From contig JACEEZ010014045.1 of NCBI GenBank assembly GCA_016584305.1, forward strand, positions 22,501-86,500: a stretch of 64,000 nucleotides of DNA, given 5' to 3'. Below the pieces are notes generated by a model, which saw nothing but the letters and a program-made list of their open reading frames with translations, had not been told where the DNA came from and made no database searches. Shown piece by piece: positions 41,880 to 54,177 of this stretch (positions are counted from its first letter, which is position 1; every line of letters starts with the position of its first letter). Made by a program: the position numbers and the translations under genes. The DNA is from Chionoecetes opilio. Its lineage: Eukaryota; Arthropoda; Malacostraca; Decapoda; Majidae.

Positions 41880-44055
41880 TAACCCTGCCACCACTGCCCA
41901 CCCCAGCAACCCTGCCACCACCACCCACCCCAGCAACCCTGCCATCACCACCCACCCTGCCACCACCACCCACCCCAGCAACCCTGCCCCCACCACCCAC
42001 CCCAGCAACCCTGCCACCACCACCCACCCCAGCAACCCTGCCACCACCGCCCACCCCAGCAACCCTGCCACCACCGCCCACCCCAGCAACCCTGCCCCCA
42101 CCACCCACCCCAGCAACCCTGCCACCACCACCCACCCCAGCAACCCTGCCACCACCGCCCACCCCAGCAACCCTGCCACCACCACCCACCCCAGTAACCC
42201 TGCCACCACCACCCACCCCAGCAACCCTGCCACCACCACCCACCCCAGCAACCCTGCCACCACCACCCACCCCAGCAACCCTGCCATCACCACCCACCCT
42301 GCCACCACCACCCACCCCAGCAACCCTGCCCCCACCACCCACCCCAGCAACCCTGCCACCACCACCCACCCCAGCAACCCTGCCCCCACCGCCCACCCCA
42401 GCAACCCTGCCCCCACCCCCCACCCCAGCAACCCTGCCACCACCACCCACCCCAGCAACCCTGCCACCACACACCCACCCCAGCAACCCTGCCACCACCA
42501 CCCACCCCAGCAACCCTGCCCCCACCACCCACCCCAGCAACCCTGCCCCCACCACCCACCCCAGCAACCCTGCCCCCACCGCCCACCCCAGCAACCCTGC
42601 CCCCACACCGCACACCCCAGCAACCCTGCCCCCACCACCCACCCCAGCAACCCTGCCACCACCACCCACCCCAGCAACCCTGCCATCACCACCCACCCCA
42701 GCAACCCTGCCCCCACCACCCACCCCAGCAACCCTGCCACCACCACCCACCCCAGCAACCCTGCCACCACCACCCACCCCAGCAACCCTGCCACCACCAC
42801 CCACCCCAGCAACCCTGCCATCACCACCCACCCCAGCAACCCTGCCCCCACCACCCACCCAGCAACCCTGCCACCACACCCACCCCAGCAACCCTGCCAC
42901 CACCACCCACCCCACAACCCTGCCATCACCACCCACCCCAGCAACCCTGCCACCACCACCCACCCCAGCAACCCTGCCATCACCACCCACCCTGCCACCA
43001 CCACCCAACCCTGCCACCACCACCCACCCCAGCAACCCTGCCCGCCACCCCACCTGCCACCACACCCAGCAACCCTGCCACCCACCACCCCAGCAACCCT
43101 GCCATCACCCCCACCCCAGCAACCCTGCCACCACCACCGCCACCCCAGCAACCCTGCCACCACCACCCACCCCAGCAACCCTGCCACCACCACCCACCCC
43201 AGCAACCCTGCCACACCGCCCACCCCAGCAACCCTGCCCCACCACCCACCCGCCCACCACCCAGCAACCCTGCCACCACCACCCACCCCAGCAACCCTGC
43301 CACCACCACCCACCCCAGCAACCCTGCCCCCACCGCCCACCCCAGCAACCCTGCCCCCCACCACCCCACCCCAGCAAACCCTGCCCCCACCCCCACCCCA
43401 GCAACCCTGCCACCACCACCCACCCCAGCAACCCTGCCATCACCACCCAGCACCCTGCCACCACCACCCACCCCAGCAACCCTGCCCACCACCGCCCACC
43501 CCAGCAACCCTGCCACCACCGCCCACCCCAGCAACCCTGCCCCACCACCCACCCCAGCAACCCTGCCACACACCACCCACCCCAGCAACCCTGCCACCAC
43601 CACCCACCCCAGTAACCCTGCCACCACCACCCACCCCAGCAACCCTGCCACCACCACCCACCCCAGCAACCCTGCCCCCACCACCCACCCCAGCAACCCT
43701 GCCACCACCACCCACCCCAGTAACCCTGCCACCACCACCCACCCCAGTAACCCTGCCACCACCACCCACCCCAGCAACCCTGCCACCACCACCCACCCCA
43801 GCAACCCTGCCACCACCACCCACCCCAGTAACCCTGCCACCACCACCCACCCCAGAACCCTGCCCCACCACCCACCCCAGCAACCTGCCACACACCACCC
43901 ACCCCAGCAACCCTGCCACCACCACCCACCCCAGTAACCCTGCCACCACCACCATACCCCAGCAACCTGCACACTACAACCACCCAGCATAAACCTGCCA
44001 CACACCCACGCACGACCCAGCAACTACCAGTGTCCACCACCACTCCTCAAGCAAC
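41880..44055 (+). repeat. 27-bp CA-rich satellite (CAGCAACCCTGCC), copy 1
   Basis: About 80 units of CAGCAACCCTGCCACCACCA plus CCCACCC, varying at CCACCA, CCCCCA and CATCACC. Long Pro/Thr and Gly/Val/Trp ORFs on both strands are repeat artefacts. Many deletions from about 43020 to 43520. Confidence 0.97.
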
Positions 44056-44131
44056 CCTGCGCACAACACTGTAATATACCAAAATAGCATCGACAAGGAT
44101 ATAAACAGTCATAGCTATAAAATATTCTATA

Positions 44132-44693
44132 CAGGGAGTCCCGAAGATACGAGCAGTTAGTTCCACCTGGCATACTCGTAAAGCGAAATCTGTATAAGGA
44201 ACACATAGCTATAAAAATAGGTTTGGTTCAGACCCATCAATTAAAAAAGAAAAACAAGAAAGACATGTTTTCAAGCTAAATACACTCAGCAAACACAACA
44301 AACCACAGCGTTATATTACACCTGTCTACTATCGTGAAAAGTCTAAAGGGAAATAGCCCAAATACATCTGCACATTAATTAACATCATATACAAGCAAAG
44401 ACTTGTAGTAAGGGACGCCGGTGAACAAGAGGTATGTAGCGCCCAAGGTTAGGGCCGCACACCTGCTAATTACCCCTAAATGTCAGCCTTGTTTTATTCT
44501 ACATATTATAGTAATTACCCTCAGTCACGGCTTGCTGGTACCATGGTCAACAAATCCCCTTTGTCCAAGATGTAGGGCATGAACTTGCATAATTTACTCA
44601 CCCATTGAATGTCGTATCAGGATTTTGATCTATATTGAATAGACCCTAATTCCATTGTATATCGGATTTGTATACCGAAGCATACGGACCTCT
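44132..44693. mobile_element. pogo/Tigger-like element, decayed copy
   Basis: Starts CAGGGAGTCCCGAAGATACG; the same element as 48580-49268 but about 125 bp shorter through scattered deletions. Confidence 0.7.
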
Positions 44694-45185
44694 ATAGCAC
44701 AAAAATCGCTAATGGTTCAACAATTTCCATTGTAATTTGGTACCAAAAATTAGTGTTGCAAAAAGAAGCGCGTATCGTCATACTATTTGGTACAGTGCTT
44801 TTAATGGCTCGACACAACATTTTACAAAAAGATTGGCGTGAAAGAAGCTTCCAGCACTTTTCCGGATTTTGGATTTGCCAAAGATGCCGTAGTGGTGGCA
44901 AAAAGGCGTTCGCATACGGCTTTTGGTACGAGCATCCAGATTTCGGAAAACATTTGTCCGAGTCACGAGCATACTTGAGTGCAACTCGTGGGTCCTTTGT
45001 TTTGCTTTTTTGTCTGTACTATCCGGATAATAGTTTTCGGGGGAAAAAGAAAGAGTGAAGGAAGGTAAAGAAAGGAAGTTACAGCAGTGGGGTTAGATCA
45101 GAGGAAGATGTGTATTGTTGGGGGAAGGAGATCATAAATTGGGAAATGGGTCAGGGGGGGGGGGTAAGGAAAGTTTCTGCCAGGT

Positions 45186-45604
45186 TACGTTAAAATAGAC
45201 CAAAATTTGTGTAACGTTAAAATAGACCAAAATTGTGTACTTAAATAGACAAAATTTGTGTAACTTTTAAAATAGACCAAAATTTGTGTAACGTTAAAAT
45301 AAAACCAAAATTTGTATAACGTTAAAATAAAAACCAAAATTTGTGTAACGTTAAAATAGACCAAAATTTGTGTAATGTTAAAATAAAAGCCAAAATTTGT
45401 GTAACGTTAAAATAGACCAAAATTTGTGTAACGTTAAAATAGCCCAAAAATTTTGTGAAACGTTAAAATAAAAGCCAAAATTTGTGTAACGTTAAAATAG
45501 ACCAAAATTTGTGTAACGTTAAAATAAAACCAAAATTTGTTGTAACGTTAAAATAGACCAAAATTTTGTGTAACGTTAAAATAAAAACCAAAATTTGTGT
45601 TACG
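45186..45604 (+). repeat. 27-bp satellite (AACGTTAAAATAGACC), copy 2
   Basis: Same array as 40720-41138 with scattered single-base indels. Confidence 0.95.
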
Positions 45605-45898
45605 CATAAAAGCTTCAATGTCACGCACAAAATAGTCTGAAAAAATTTCACAGAATAAATAAAACAGATTTACAACCAACAAATATGATTATTTTGAATA
45701 AAGTCCCTAAAAGAACCAAGCAAAAAAGGCGCTGGCTAGGCACACAGCAGGTTTGTCTACATTTATACGGCCCAAACTCTTGCATGGGATTAAAACGCTG
45801 CACTTATTTTTTGTGATTTCAGCTAAACGATTGCATAATGTCTAGTAATCAAGTGTTGCTGGGCTCCTAAGCTTAAAAATTGTAAAAAATCTATAATA

Positions 45899-46262
45899 TT
45901 ATAAGAAAATAAGGAAGCTACGAGAGGCTGGGAGACCTACACGTGGTAGTTCCTGTTACTTAACACTACCTACAATCCACCTTTCATCCCACCCATAAAG
46001 CTGTCCAGCCTCCTTTTAAAACTCCCTATTGACTCCGCACTAACTACCTGACAACTGAGTCCATTCTAATCATTCACTACCCTATTTGTGAACCAGTTTT
46101 TCCCTATTTCCTTTTTAAATCTACGCTTTTCCAGCTTGAATCGTTTACTTTCTTGTTCTACCCTGCTTACTAGCCGTGAGAACTTTTCCTACATCGCCTA
46201 TATTGTATCCCTTGAACCACTTAAAAACTTCTATCAGATCGCCCCTTACTCTACGCCTCTAG
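45899..46262 (-). pseudogene. LINE 3' end fragment, duplicate
   Basis: Near-identical to 41440-41800, with a few indels (ACAATCCACC, TACTTTCTTG). Confidence 0.78.
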
Positions 46263-46342
46263 AGTGAGTGGGAATTTATTATAAATTTAACTATATGTCT
46301 AGTGACGATGACGCCCATAGTGGGGATGACTCCCCACCATAG

Positions 46343-48511
46343 TAACCCTGCCACCACTGCCCACCCCAGCAACCCTGCCACCACCACCCCCCCCAGCAAC
46401 CCTGCCATCACCACCCACCTGCCACCACCACCCACCCCAGCAACCCTGCCCCCACCACCCACCCCAGCAACCCTGCCACCACCACCCACCCCAGCACCCT
46501 GCCACCACCGCCCACCCCAGCAAACCCTGCCACCACCGCCACCCCAGCAACCCTGCCCCCACCACCCACCCCAGCAACCCTGCCACCACCACCCACCCCA
46601 GCAACCCTGCCACCACCGCCCACCCCAGCAACCCTGCCACCACCACCCACCCCAGTAACCCTGCCCCCACCACCCACCCCAGCAACCCTGCCACCACACC
46701 CACCCCAGCAACCCTGCCACCACCACCCACCCCAGCAACCCTGCCATCACCACCCACCCTGCCACCACCACCCACCCCAGCAACCCTGCCCCCACCACCC
46801 ACCCCAGCAACCCTGCCACCACCACCCACCCCAGCAACCCTGCCCCCACCGCCCACCCCAGCAACCCTGCCCCACCCCCCACCCCAGCAACCCTGCCACC
46901 ACCACCCCCCAGAAACCCTGCCACAACCACCCACCCAGCAACCCTGCCCCCACCACCCACCCCAGCAACCCTGCCCCCACCACCCACCCAGCAACCCTGC
47001 CCCCACCACCCACCCAGCACCCTGCCCCCACCGCCCCCCAGCAACCCTGCCCCCCACCACCCACCCCAGCAACCCTGCCCCCACCACCCACCCAGCAACC
47101 CTGCCACCACCACCCACCCCAGCAACCCTGCCATCACCACCCACCCCAGCAACCCTGCCCCCACCACCCACCCCAGCAACCCTGCCACCACCACCCACCC
47201 CAGCAACCCTGCCACCACCACCCACCCAGCAACCCTGCCACCACCACCCACCCCAGCAACCCTGCCATCACCACCCACCCCAGCAACCCTGCCCCCACCA
47301 CCCACCCCAGCAACCCTGCCACCACCACCCACCCCAGCAACCCTGCCACCACCCCCCACCCCAACAACCCTGCCATCACCACCCACCCCAGCAACCCTGC
47401 CACCACCACCCACCCCAGCAACCTGCCATCACCACCCACCCTGCCACCACCACCCAACCCTGCCACCACCACCCCCCCCAGCAACCCTGCCACCACCGCC
47501 CACCCCAGAAACCCCTTTGCCACCCACCCCAGCAACCCTGCCATCACCACCCACCCCAGCAACCCTGCCCCACCGCCCACCCCAGCAACCCTGCCACCAC
47601 CACCCACCCCAGCAACCCTGCCCCCACCACCCACCCCAGCAAACCCTGCCATCACCGCCCACCCCAGCAACCCTGCCACCACCGCCCACCCCAGCAACCC
47701 TGCCACCACCACCCACCCCAGCAACCCTGCCACCACCACCCACCCCAGCAACCCTGCCCCCACCGCCCACCCCAGCAACCCTGCCCCCACCACCCACCCC
47801 AGCAACCCTGCCCCCACCGCCCACCCCAGCAACCCTGCCACCACCACCCACCCAGCAACCCTGCCATCACCACCCACCCTGCCACCACCACCCACCCCAG
47901 CAACCCTGCCCCCACCGCCCACCCCAGCAACCCTGCCACCACCGCCCACCCCAGCAACCTGCCCCCACCACCCACCCCAGCAACCCTGCCACCACCACCC
48001 ACCCCAGCAACCCTGCCCCCACCACCCACCCCAGTAACCCTGCCACCACCACCCACCCCAGCAACCCTGCCACCCCCACCCACCCCAGCAACCCTGCCCC
48101 ACCACCCACCCCAGTAACCCTGCCCACCACCACCCACCCCAGCAACCCTGCCACCACCACCCACCCCAGAAACCCCTGCCACCACCACCCCCCCCAGCAA
48201 CCCTGCCACCACCACCCACCCCAGCAACCCTGCCACCACCACCCACCCCAGTAACCCTGCCACCACCACCCACCCCAGTAACCCTGCCCCCACCACCCAC
48301 CCCAGCAACCCTGCCACCCCCACCCACCCCAGCAACCCTGCCACCACCACCCACCCCAGTAACCCTGCCACCACCACCCACCCCAGCAACCCTCCCACCA
48401 CCACCCACCCCAGCAACCCTGCCACCACCACCCACCCCAGCAACCCTGCCCCCACCACCCACCCCAGCAACCCTGCCACCACCACCCACCCCAGCAACCC
48501 TGCCACCACCA
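46343..48511 (+). repeat. 27-bp CA-rich satellite (CAGCAACCCTGCC), copy 2
   Basis: About 80 units, almost the same total length as copy 1 (about 2.17 kb). ORFs on both strands are artefacts. Confidence 0.97.
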
Positions 48512-48517
48512 CTGAAT

Positions 48518-49489
48518 ATACCAAATTAGCTAGTCGACAAGGATACTAAACAGGTCATAGCTATAAAATATTGCTTATACAGGGAGGTCCCGAAGATACG
48601 AGCAGTTAGGTTCCACCTGGCATACTCGTAAAGCGAAATCTGGTATAACGAAACACATAGCTAATGGTAAAATATAGGTTTGGTTCCAGGACCCCATCAA
48701 TTAAAAAAGAAAAAATAGAAAAGACATGTTTTTCAAGCTAAAATAAACTCTAGCAAACACAACAAACACACAGCGTCTATATTACCCACACTGTACTACC
48801 TATTCTGTAGAAAAAGCATTCTGAAAGAGAAAATAGCACACAAAATAACATAACTGCACATTAATTAAACATAAAACATGCATAACAAGCAAAAAAGACG
48901 TTGTAATGTAAGGGACGCCGCGTGATACAAGAGAAGGTAGTGTAGCGGTCCCAAGGTTAGGGCCGCACACCTGCTAATTACCCCTAAATGTCAGGCCCTT
49001 CAGTTTTATTACATTACATTATTACTTCAGTAATTACCCTTCAGGTCACGGCTTGCTAGGGGTGACCTCACTGGGGTCAACCAAATCCCCCTTTGTCCAG
49101 CCCGGGAGTGGTAGGGCGCGCATTTTGAACTTGATAATTTTACTCACCCCAGTTTGAATGTCGTATCATTGGATTTTTGATCTCGTATATTGAAAATAGA
49201 CCCTAATTTACACATCTCGTATCATCGGATTCTCGTATACCGAATGCTCGTATAACGGGACCTCCCTATAGTCACTAAAAATCGTCTAATGGTTCAGAAC
49301 ATAATTTCCATTGTAATTTGGGTACCATTAAACAATTTTTAGTGACTATAAGCAATATCTTATAGATATGACTTGCTTAGTATCCTTGTCCACTAACTAA
49401 TTTGGTATATTCAGTGACTTTTTGTAATTATATGGCTCGACAACATACGATCTCTTATAGCAAAGGAAAGATCTGGGCGTGAAGAGGTT
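48518..49489. mobile_element. Two fused TTAA MITE (A) pieces around a pogo-like insert
   Basis: An inverted A fragment (48518-48579, CTGAATATACCAAATTAGC to TATTGCTTATA) resumes after the insert at 49269 (TAGTCACTAAAAATCGTC). It then joins a forward, 5'-truncated A copy (about 49294-49490) ending CTGGGCGTGAAGAGGTTA. Confidence 0.8.
48580..49268. mobile_element. pogo/Tigger-like non-autonomous element, TA target
   Basis: Ends CAGGGAGGTCCCG...ATACGAGC and the complement (GCTCGTATAACGGGACCTCCCT), flanked by TA (48578-48579 and 49269-49270). Interrupts a family-A MITE at GCTTATAGTC. No transposase reading frame seen. Confidence 0.82.
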
Positions 49490-49490
49490 A

Positions 49491-49842
49491 AAGGCCGTGT
49501 CACACGGACACTTTTTCCGGCATTTTTTGGTATTTTGCTACCAAAAGATGCCCGTAGTGGTGGCAAAAAAAGGCGCGTTCGTCATACGGCGTTTTGGCTA
49601 CGAGCATCTTCTACTGGCATCTTCCGGGACCAGCAACCAATTTTGACAAAACTAACATTATGAATCGTGCAAGAAGACTTCCATCGTACTGTTCAATTCA
49701 AGACTTATGAATCGTGCAAGAGGATGCTCGTATAGCCGAAATGCCGCGTGACGAACGGGCATTTGTTCGCCACCACTACGGGCATCTTTTGGTAGCTAAA
49801 TACCAAAAGATGCCGGAAAAAGTGTCCGTGTGACACGGCCTT
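49491..49842. mobile_element. Fold-back element with about 80-bp inverted ends
   Basis: AAGGCCGTGTCACACGGACA through GCATCTTTTGGTAG-type arms, mirrored at the right end as TGTCCGTGTGACACGGCCTT. TTAA overlaps both junctions (49488-49491 and 49841-49844), which may be a target duplication. No coding capacity. Confidence 0.85.
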
Positions 49843-49867
49843 AAGTTAACTCGTGTCTTGTTGTTGC

Positions 49868-49925
49868 TTTTTTTGGTCTGTACTTATGCCTCTGGGCGAT
49901 AATAAAATAATAATTATTATTATAG
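49868..49925 (+). mobile_element. LINE/SINE-type 3' tail, (ATT)n
   Basis: GTCTGTACTTATGCCTCTGG then GCGATAATAAAATAATAATTATTATTAT. Similar tails at 24848 (-) and 59435 (+). Confidence 0.5.
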
Positions 49926-50071
49926 CTGACTAACTTTGTAACAGACACAAGGGGTGACACACAACACAGCACAGAGGACTCCAGGGACAACTCAAACTAT
50001 GGGTATATTTTAAACTTCTTTGCCCATTACCAAATAAAGTGTCGTATTATTAATTACTTTCTCTTCACAAA

Positions 50072-50116
<45 letters not shown>

Positions 50117-50471
50117 AAGATATAAGAAAACCTGGAGAAGGTGATTGCAGCAAGATGGAAATATATATAATTGAATGGCTGGATATAATATGGAAATAAA
50201 AATACTATATGGAAATATGGAAATAAAAAACTAAATACTATGGAAATAAAAATATGGAAATATGGAAATAAAAATACTATATGGAAATATGGAAATAAAA
50301 TGGAAATAGAAATGGTATATGGATATAATAATATGGAAATAGAAATAGTCTATGGAATTGAGGCCGGGAGCAGCTGTGTGGATCAGAGAGTTACAATCAA
50401 AGGGGTGGTTGGTTGAGATTCTTAGAGCAAAAGTGATAGGTATGTGGCTATCATGGGCCGGGAGAAAGGAT
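49926..50471. other. Spacer with (GA)n and ATGGAAATA repeats
   Basis: (GA)n at 50079-50114; degenerate ATGGAAATA-type repeats at 50155-50350. No gene. Confidence 0.6.
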
Positions 50472-50654
50472 GCTATGTAAAATTGTCTGTTGTCGAGCCA
50501 TAAAATAACGAAAAGTCACTGAATATACCAAATTAATTAGTGGACAAGGATACTAAACAGGTCATAGCTATTAAATATTCCTTATAGGCACTAAAAATCG
50601 TCTAATGGTATCCAAATTACAATGGAAATTACGTTCTGGGCCTCAAGGGGTTAA
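50472..50654 (-). mobile_element. TTAA MITE (family A), truncated
   Basis: Inverted copy starting inside the element (ATGTAAAATTGTCTGTTGTC) and ending CCTCAAGGGGTTAA. Confidence 0.88.
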
Positions 50655-51325
50655 GAGTAAAAGCTATATGCAGTAATCACGGGCCGAGAGCACGGATAGA
50701 ATAGGGTTGATTAGGAAGCTTTCTGGGATGAATGAAAGCTATGGTGTGGAGGGCGGGTGTGTGGGAAGGAAGCAAGGCATTTTCAAGGGAGTCCAGTGCA
50801 TGTGTAGAGGTTGAAGGGAAGGGGGTGTTGTTATAGGAGTGGGAGGGAGACGGGTGTGTGCCTCCAGGGCTGTTTAATACTGTAATGGATAAGGCACATG
50901 TAAGAATGTGAGAAGTTTGGGTGTACGGCTGAGGAGGCAGAATGACCTACTCGGGTGGCCTCTAAGACCACGTATCCTCTCCTTGATTCCATTAGTTTCT
51001 CCCACTCAAATTTAAACCAGATTATTTCATGCCACTAAACCTAAACTAGTACCCAAGAATGCTAGCAAATCTGGTTCTAGAGAGAATATCGAGTCTAGGG
51101 AATGATAGTATTTGGATGGAGTGTGTTGGTCAGTGGTCGCTGTGTGTATAATGTGTTCCTGTAAGTGACACTGTGCTGCTTATATGGAGCAAAGGGGAGC
51201 TCCAGAGGGTGGCGGATGAGTCTTAAGTGTGTCAATAGAAGAAAGCCGAGAAGTTGATGGGAAAAAAAAAAGTGGTTTTCGAGAGGAAGAAAGAGCTCTT
51301 CTGTCGCGCTTGGGTCTGGGTCTCT
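50655..51325. other. Unassigned spacer, possibly an old LINE relic
   Basis: GGGTGTGTGCCTCCAGGGCTGTTTAATACTGTAATG resembles the RT 'GxRQGCxxxPxLFNxxM' block in a decayed state (about 50850-50890). Otherwise nothing recognised. Confidence 0.35.
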
Positions 51326-52579
51326 TCAGTCTGCTTTAAGGAGTAGGTGTGTCAGTAGTGGGATCAGTCTGCTTTAAGGAGTAGGTGTGTCAGTAGTGGG
51401 ATCAGTCTGCTTTAAGGAGTAGGTGTGCCAGTAGTGGGATCAGTCTGCTTTAAGGAGTAGGTGTGCCAGTAGTGGGATCAGTCTGCTTTAAGGAGTAGGT
51501 GTGTCAGTAGTGGGATCAGTCTGCCTTAAGGAGTAGGTGTGTCAGTAGTGGGATCAGTCTGCCTTAAGGAGTAGGTGTGTCAGTAGTGGGATCAGTCTGC
51601 TTTAAGGAGTAGGTGTGTCAGTAGTGGGATCAGTCTGCCTTAAGGAGTAGGTGTGTCAGTAGTGGGATCAGTCTGCCTTAAGGAGTAGGTGTGTCAGTAG
51701 TGGGATCAGTCTGCCTTAAGGAGTAGGTGTGTCAGTAGTGGGATCAGTCTGCCTTAAGGAGTAGGTGTGTCAGTAGTGGGATCAGTCTGCCTTAAGGAGT
51801 AGGTGTGTCAGTAGTGGGATCAGTCTGCCTTAAGGAGTAGGTGTGTCAGTAGTGGGATCAGTCTGCCTTAAGGAGTAGGTGTGTCAGTAGTGGGATCAGT
51901 CTGCCTTAAGGAGTAGGTGTGTCAGTAGTGGGATCAGTCTGCTTTAAGGAGTAGGTGTGTCAGTAGTGGGATCAGTCTGCTTTAAGGAGTAGGTGTGTCA
52001 GTAGTGGGATCAGTCTGCTTTAAGGAGTAGGTGTGTCAGTAGTGGGATCAGTCTGCTTTAAGGAGTAGGTGTGTCAGTAGTGGGATCAGTCTGCTTTAAG
52101 GAGTAGGTGTGTCAGTAGTGGGATCAGTCTGCCTTAAGGAGTAGGTGTGTCAGTAGTGGGATCAGTCTGCTTTAAGGAGTAGGTGTGTCAGTAGTGGGAT
52201 CAGTCTGCTTTAAGGAGTAGGTGTGCCAGTAGTGGGATCAGTCTGCCTTAAGGAGTAGGTGTGTCAGTAGTGGGATCAGTCTGCCTTAAGGAGTAGGTGT
52301 GTCAGTAGTGGGATCAGTCTGCCTTAAGGAGTAGGTGTGTCAGTAGTGGGATCAGTCTGTCTTAAGGAGTAGGTGTGTCAGTAGTGGGATCAGTCTGCCT
52401 TAAGGAGTAGGTGTGCCAGTAGTGGGATCAGTCTGCCTTAAGGAGTAGGTGTGTCAGTAGTGGGATCAGTCTGCCTTAAGGAGTAGGTGTGCCAGTAGTG
52501 GGATCAGTCTGCCTTAAGGAGTAGGTGTGTCAGTAGTGGGATCAGTCTGCCTTAAGGAGTAGGTGTGCCAGTAGTGGGA
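51326..52579 (+). repeat. 38-bp satellite, about 33 copies
   Basis: Unit of 38 bp containing GGAGTAGGTGTGTCAGTAGT and GGGATCAGTCTGC, with variants CTTTAA/CCTTAA and GTGTC/GTGCC. Almost no indels, unlike the 26-bp array. Confidence 0.98.
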
Positions 52580-52609
52580 AGATGTGAGGTACAGTTAGGA
52601 AGGAAGGGA

Positions 52610-52860
52610 ATGGAAGAAATGAAAGAGTTAAAGTATTTAGGGACAGTGCTACATAAACATGGAAGATATTCAAGGAGAAAGCATAGCATAAGCATAAGCT
52701 GTGGAAGGTATTTGTGTCTTGGTATTACATGAAGGTATGAAAGTGAGTAACATGTCATGGAGGTTCAGAATGGCACGAGGAATGGTATTTATCTACAAAC
52801 TTTGACGTATGGCTCAGAAACTTTGAAAGGTGGAACAGGGCATAGCAGTCAGGAGTGCCG
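52610..52860 (+). pseudogene. Degraded LINE relic
   Basis: KELKYLGTVLHKHGRYSRRK and LQTLTYGSETLKG are the spaced 'YLGTVLCKHG' and 'LTYGSETW' blocks downstream of the RT core. Several stops and a frameshift lie between them. Confidence 0.6.
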
Positions 52861-53315
52861 ATGGGCTCACTAGGGCTGTTGCTGTCTGTTCTTCCTATGT
52901 ATTCTTTTATAAAATGATGCGAATGTATTGTGTATGTGCAGCTGTAAAGTGCCATGGAGTGAGGAGGCAGATTTTGTATTTGGGGAAACAAATAACAAAT
53001 TGCGAATTATAAAATAGGTTACATTTGCATTTCTGGAGTAGCAGAATAGCAAATGGAAGGAAGTCTGTGAGTTGTGACTGCAGAAAGTGTTGACGCCAGG
53101 CTACGATGAGCGCTGGTGGAATTATATTTTTGTTTGCAATGCCCTGCTGTGATGAGCATGCAGGGACTCCAATGTGTGACCCTTTCATGGCACTTATATA
53201 ATATTCAGTCTTCTCTCACTGTACACGTCATGTCCTTATAATGGTGTTATGAGTAATTACAATTGGCTAGCTTGTATAGCATGATAGCATTGCATTGTAT
53301 AGCCTTAAAACACAT
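52861..53315. other. Spacer, no gene recognised
   Basis: Only short ORFs. The segment AGGGCTGTTGCTGTCTGTTC at 52872 matches 18448 (dispersed repeat). Confidence 0.45.
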
Positions 53316-53323
53316 CCTGCAGC

Positions 53324-53689
53324 CAGGGGCGTAGCCAGGGAAAGTAGCGCCAGGGCAGGCACGGGCACGGCGCTCCTGGTGGGGGTGTGGGGGGGAGCGC
53401 AGTGAGCCTCTGCGCTGGGGCCCCCGATAATTTTTTTGAAATATGAGCAATTCTAGGAGCATTTTGAAGCCATATTCAAAGCCATATATAGATAATTAAT
53501 TTGAATTAGTGCCCCCCTTTTGATAAAGAAAATTTACGAAATATGAACAATTGTAGAAGCATTTTGAAGATGAAAAATTCAAAGCTATATTTTGGTAATT
53601 AATTTGATTTGGCGAGGAAGATTTGGCGCCCCCCTTTGAGTGTCACCCAGTGCACGTGCCCTGCCTGCCACACCCTAGATACGCCACTG
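53324..53689. mobile_element. hAT-type MITE
   Basis: CAGGGGCGTAGCCAGGG and, at the right, the complement of CAGTGGCGTATCTAGGG. Possible 8-bp target CCTGCAGC / CATGTAGC (6 of 8 match). Inner direct repeat of about 80 bp (AATATGARCAATT) at 53440 and 53540. Confidence 0.7.
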
Positions 53690-53700
53690 CATGTAGCTAC

Positions 53701-53853
53701 CTGTGAGTGCCACCACCACGACAGCAGCAGTGTCCACGCAGGCCCGGCGACCCAATGCCAATGATGCTGAGGTGCCGAGTGCAGTACAGACCCTTGGGGC
53801 GTGCTGAGCTGGCACCATGAAGAACTTGGCACCACCAGGACGCAGCACACCAC
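53701..53853 (-). CDS. Candidate internal exon, 51 codons, gene unknown
   Basis: On the minus strand ATATATTTCAG|GTGGTG and CACTCACAG|GTAGCT bound exactly 153 nt of GC-rich DNA within AT-rich repeats, open in the frame GGVLRPGGAKFFMVPAQHAP followed by a Cys- and Ala-rich half (LGRRACVDTAAVVVVALT). The exon starts and ends at phase 1, so it could be skipped or shuffled without a frameshift; 1-1 exons are common in extracellular proteins. The donor abuts the right end of the hAT MITE at 53324-53689. Two other frames are also partly open, which lowers confidence. I do not recognise the family, and no partner exon was identified. Confidence 0.3.
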
Positions 53854-53965
53854 CTGAAATATATTGCATCATTGTAGCTACATACATCAAAACTTCATGA
53901 CAAACACTCAGCTGAAACAGATTTGTACAACTAAAAGATCATTATTCCACAGCTTGTTCTTATTG

Positions 53966-54177
53966 TTAACCCCTTGAGACCCAGAACGTAATTTCCATTT
54001 TAATCTAGCCACCATTAGACAATTTTTAGTGAATATAAGCAATATTTTTTAGCCAAGACCTGTTTAGTATCCTTGTCCACTCATTAATTTGGTATATCAA
54101 GATACTTTTCGTAATTCTATGGCTCGACAACAGACAATTTTATATAACAAAAGAAAGATTTGACGTGAAAAGGCGAA
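53966..54177 (+). mobile_element. TTAA MITE (family A), 3' end degenerate
   Basis: TTAACCCCTTGAGACCCAGA to AAGATTTGACGTGAAAAGG; the terminal GGGGTTAA is lost. Confidence 0.85.

Larger units (their letters stand above)
40575..45046 (+). repeat. Tandem segmental duplication, copy 1
   Basis: Aligns end to end with 45048-49905: AGAAAGAGTGAAGG start, GGTCAGGGGGGGGGGG tract, 27-bp T/A satellite, LINE tail, 27-bp CAGCAACCC satellite, pogo-like element and a truncated fold-back. The 3' 1 kb of this copy (44050-45046) carries far more small deletions than copy 2. Confidence 0.9.
45048..49905 (+). repeat. Tandem segmental duplication, copy 2
   Basis: Directly follows copy 1 head to tail. It ends near TCTGTACTTATGCCTCTGGG, where copy 1 has the shortened TCTGTACTATCCGGATAAT. 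Confidence 0.9.

Noticed and set aside
41796..48524. Gly/Val/Trp-rich and Pro/Thr/His-rich ORFs up to 717 codons on both strands
   Set aside because: They are translations of a 27-bp satellite whose unit length is a multiple of three. Frames swap at each indel, and both strands are equally open.
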